This document shows, piece by piece, positions 63,245 to 64,000 of a stretch of DNA of 64,000 nt. Numbering within the stretch: position 1 is the first letter of the stretch; every line of letters starts with the position of its first letter. Under the pieces are notes generated by a model. The model was given only the letters and a program-made list of their open reading frames with translations. It had not been told where the DNA came from and ran no database searches. Location: assembly GCF_040958095.1 (NCBI RefSeq), contig NC_091172.1:5939816-6003815 (forward strand). Reading direction: 5' to 3'. The position numbers were made by a program, and so were the translations under genes. The stretch is from Procambarus clarkii. Taxonomy: Eukaryota; Arthropoda; Malacostraca; Decapoda; Cambaridae.

Positions 63245-64000
63245 CCACTGCCCACAGGATGGATATGGGGTCCACTACTGCCCACAGGATGGGTATGGGG
63301 TCCACTGCTGTCCACAGAAGGGGTATGGGGTCCACTACTGCCCACAGGATGGGTATGGGGTACACTAATGCCTACAGGATACGTATGGGGTTCACTACTG
63401 CCCACAGGATGTGTATGGGGTCAACTACTGCCCACAGGATGAGTATGGGGTCCACTAGTGCCCATAAGATGGGTATGGAGTCCACTACTGCCCACAGGAT
63501 GGGTATTGGGGCCACTACTGCCCACAGGATGGGTATGGGGTCCACTACTGCCCACAGGATGGGTATGGGGTCCACTACTGTCCAAAGGATGAGTAAGGGA
63601 TCCACTACTGCCGACAGGATGAGTATGGGGTCCACTAGTGCCCATAAGATGGGTATTGGGGACACTACTGCCCACAGGATGGGTATGGGGTCCACTACTG
63701 CCCACGGGATGAGTATGGGGTCCACTACTGCCCACAAGAAGGGTAAGGAGTCCACTAATGCCCACAGAATGGGGATGTGGTCCACTAATGCCCACAGGAC
63801 AGGTATGGGGTCCACTACTGCCCACAGGATGGGTATGGGGTCCACTACTCCCCACAGGATGTGTATGAGGTCCACTACTGCCCGCAGAATGGGTATGGGG
63901 TTCACTACTGCCCGCAGGATGGGTATGGGGTCCACTACTGCCCGCAGGATGGGTATGGGGTCCAGTACTGCCGCAGGATGGGTATGGGGTCCACTACTGC

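Larger units (their letters stand above)
49482..64000. repeat. 30-bp minisatellite array, at least 14.5 kb, open at the window edge
   Basis: The consensus unit is ggatgggtatggggtcca + ctactgcccaca (30 bp). Units vary by single bases; occasional indels change phase. Because 30 bp is ten codons, long open frames arise on both strands (decapeptides such as MGMGSTTAHR on plus; GSSGPHTHPV and DPIPILWAVV on minus). None has a start context, end or composition that argues for a gene. Confidence 0.97.

Overview
This window is eukaryotic DNA made almost entirely of transposable elements and tandem satellites; I found no host protein-coding gene that I can defend. The Penelope-like, CR1/L2-like and Gypsy-type elements, several tRNA-derived SINEs with 'gatttcggggctttagtgtc' style bodies, and arthropod-type TTAGG-like repeats point to an arthropod, most likely a decapod crustacean such as a crayfish. 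The organism call is inference from repeat types, not a database match.

Layout. 1-10036: three Penelope-like elements (PLEs; reverse transcriptase plus GIY-YIG endonuclease) in tandem and inverted arrangement, each running into a (TA)n tract. They come with two scraps of a second PLE family, a 381-bp palindromic MITE with telomere-like repeats inside, and a solo Gypsy LTR inside PLE-1. 10037-15240: a poorly recognised, possibly LTR-derived region interrupted at 11907-14841 by an ORF1-only retroelement flanked by a 65-bp target duplication. 15300-26527: a decayed CR1/L2-like LINE (LINE-A) interrupted by a full-length Gypsy-type LTR retrotransposon (17368-24570, TSD GGAAC) and by a SINE. 26574-36160: a second LINE copy (LINE-B) interrupted on the minus strand by a Gag-protease-only LTR element (27672-34354) with 1,748-bp, almost identical LTRs. 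36346-37490: a third, 5'-truncated LINE (LINE-C). The three LINE copies are head to tail, with pieces of one decamer minisatellite between them; after LINE-C that minisatellite expands to 5.9 kb (to 43390). 43390-49480: SINEs, gag and LINE scraps, and a 44/35-bp satellite. 49482-64000: a 30-bp minisatellite that runs off the window and shows higher-order duplications of 2,768 and 900 bp.

The most informative objects are the two LTR elements. The complete one has the domain order Gag-protease-integrase-RT-RNase H with a Gypsy-type integrase and RT and a SCAN-like capsid segment, which is the signature of the Gmr1 group. The other carries a related Gag and a protease but no RT, RNase H or integrase, yet its LTRs are nearly identical; it is best explained as a young non-autonomous element moved by a relative's enzymes.

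Most long open frames here are translations of repeats whose unit length is a multiple of three (TA dinucleotide over 6 bp, 30-bp units, three 10-bp units) and are not genes.
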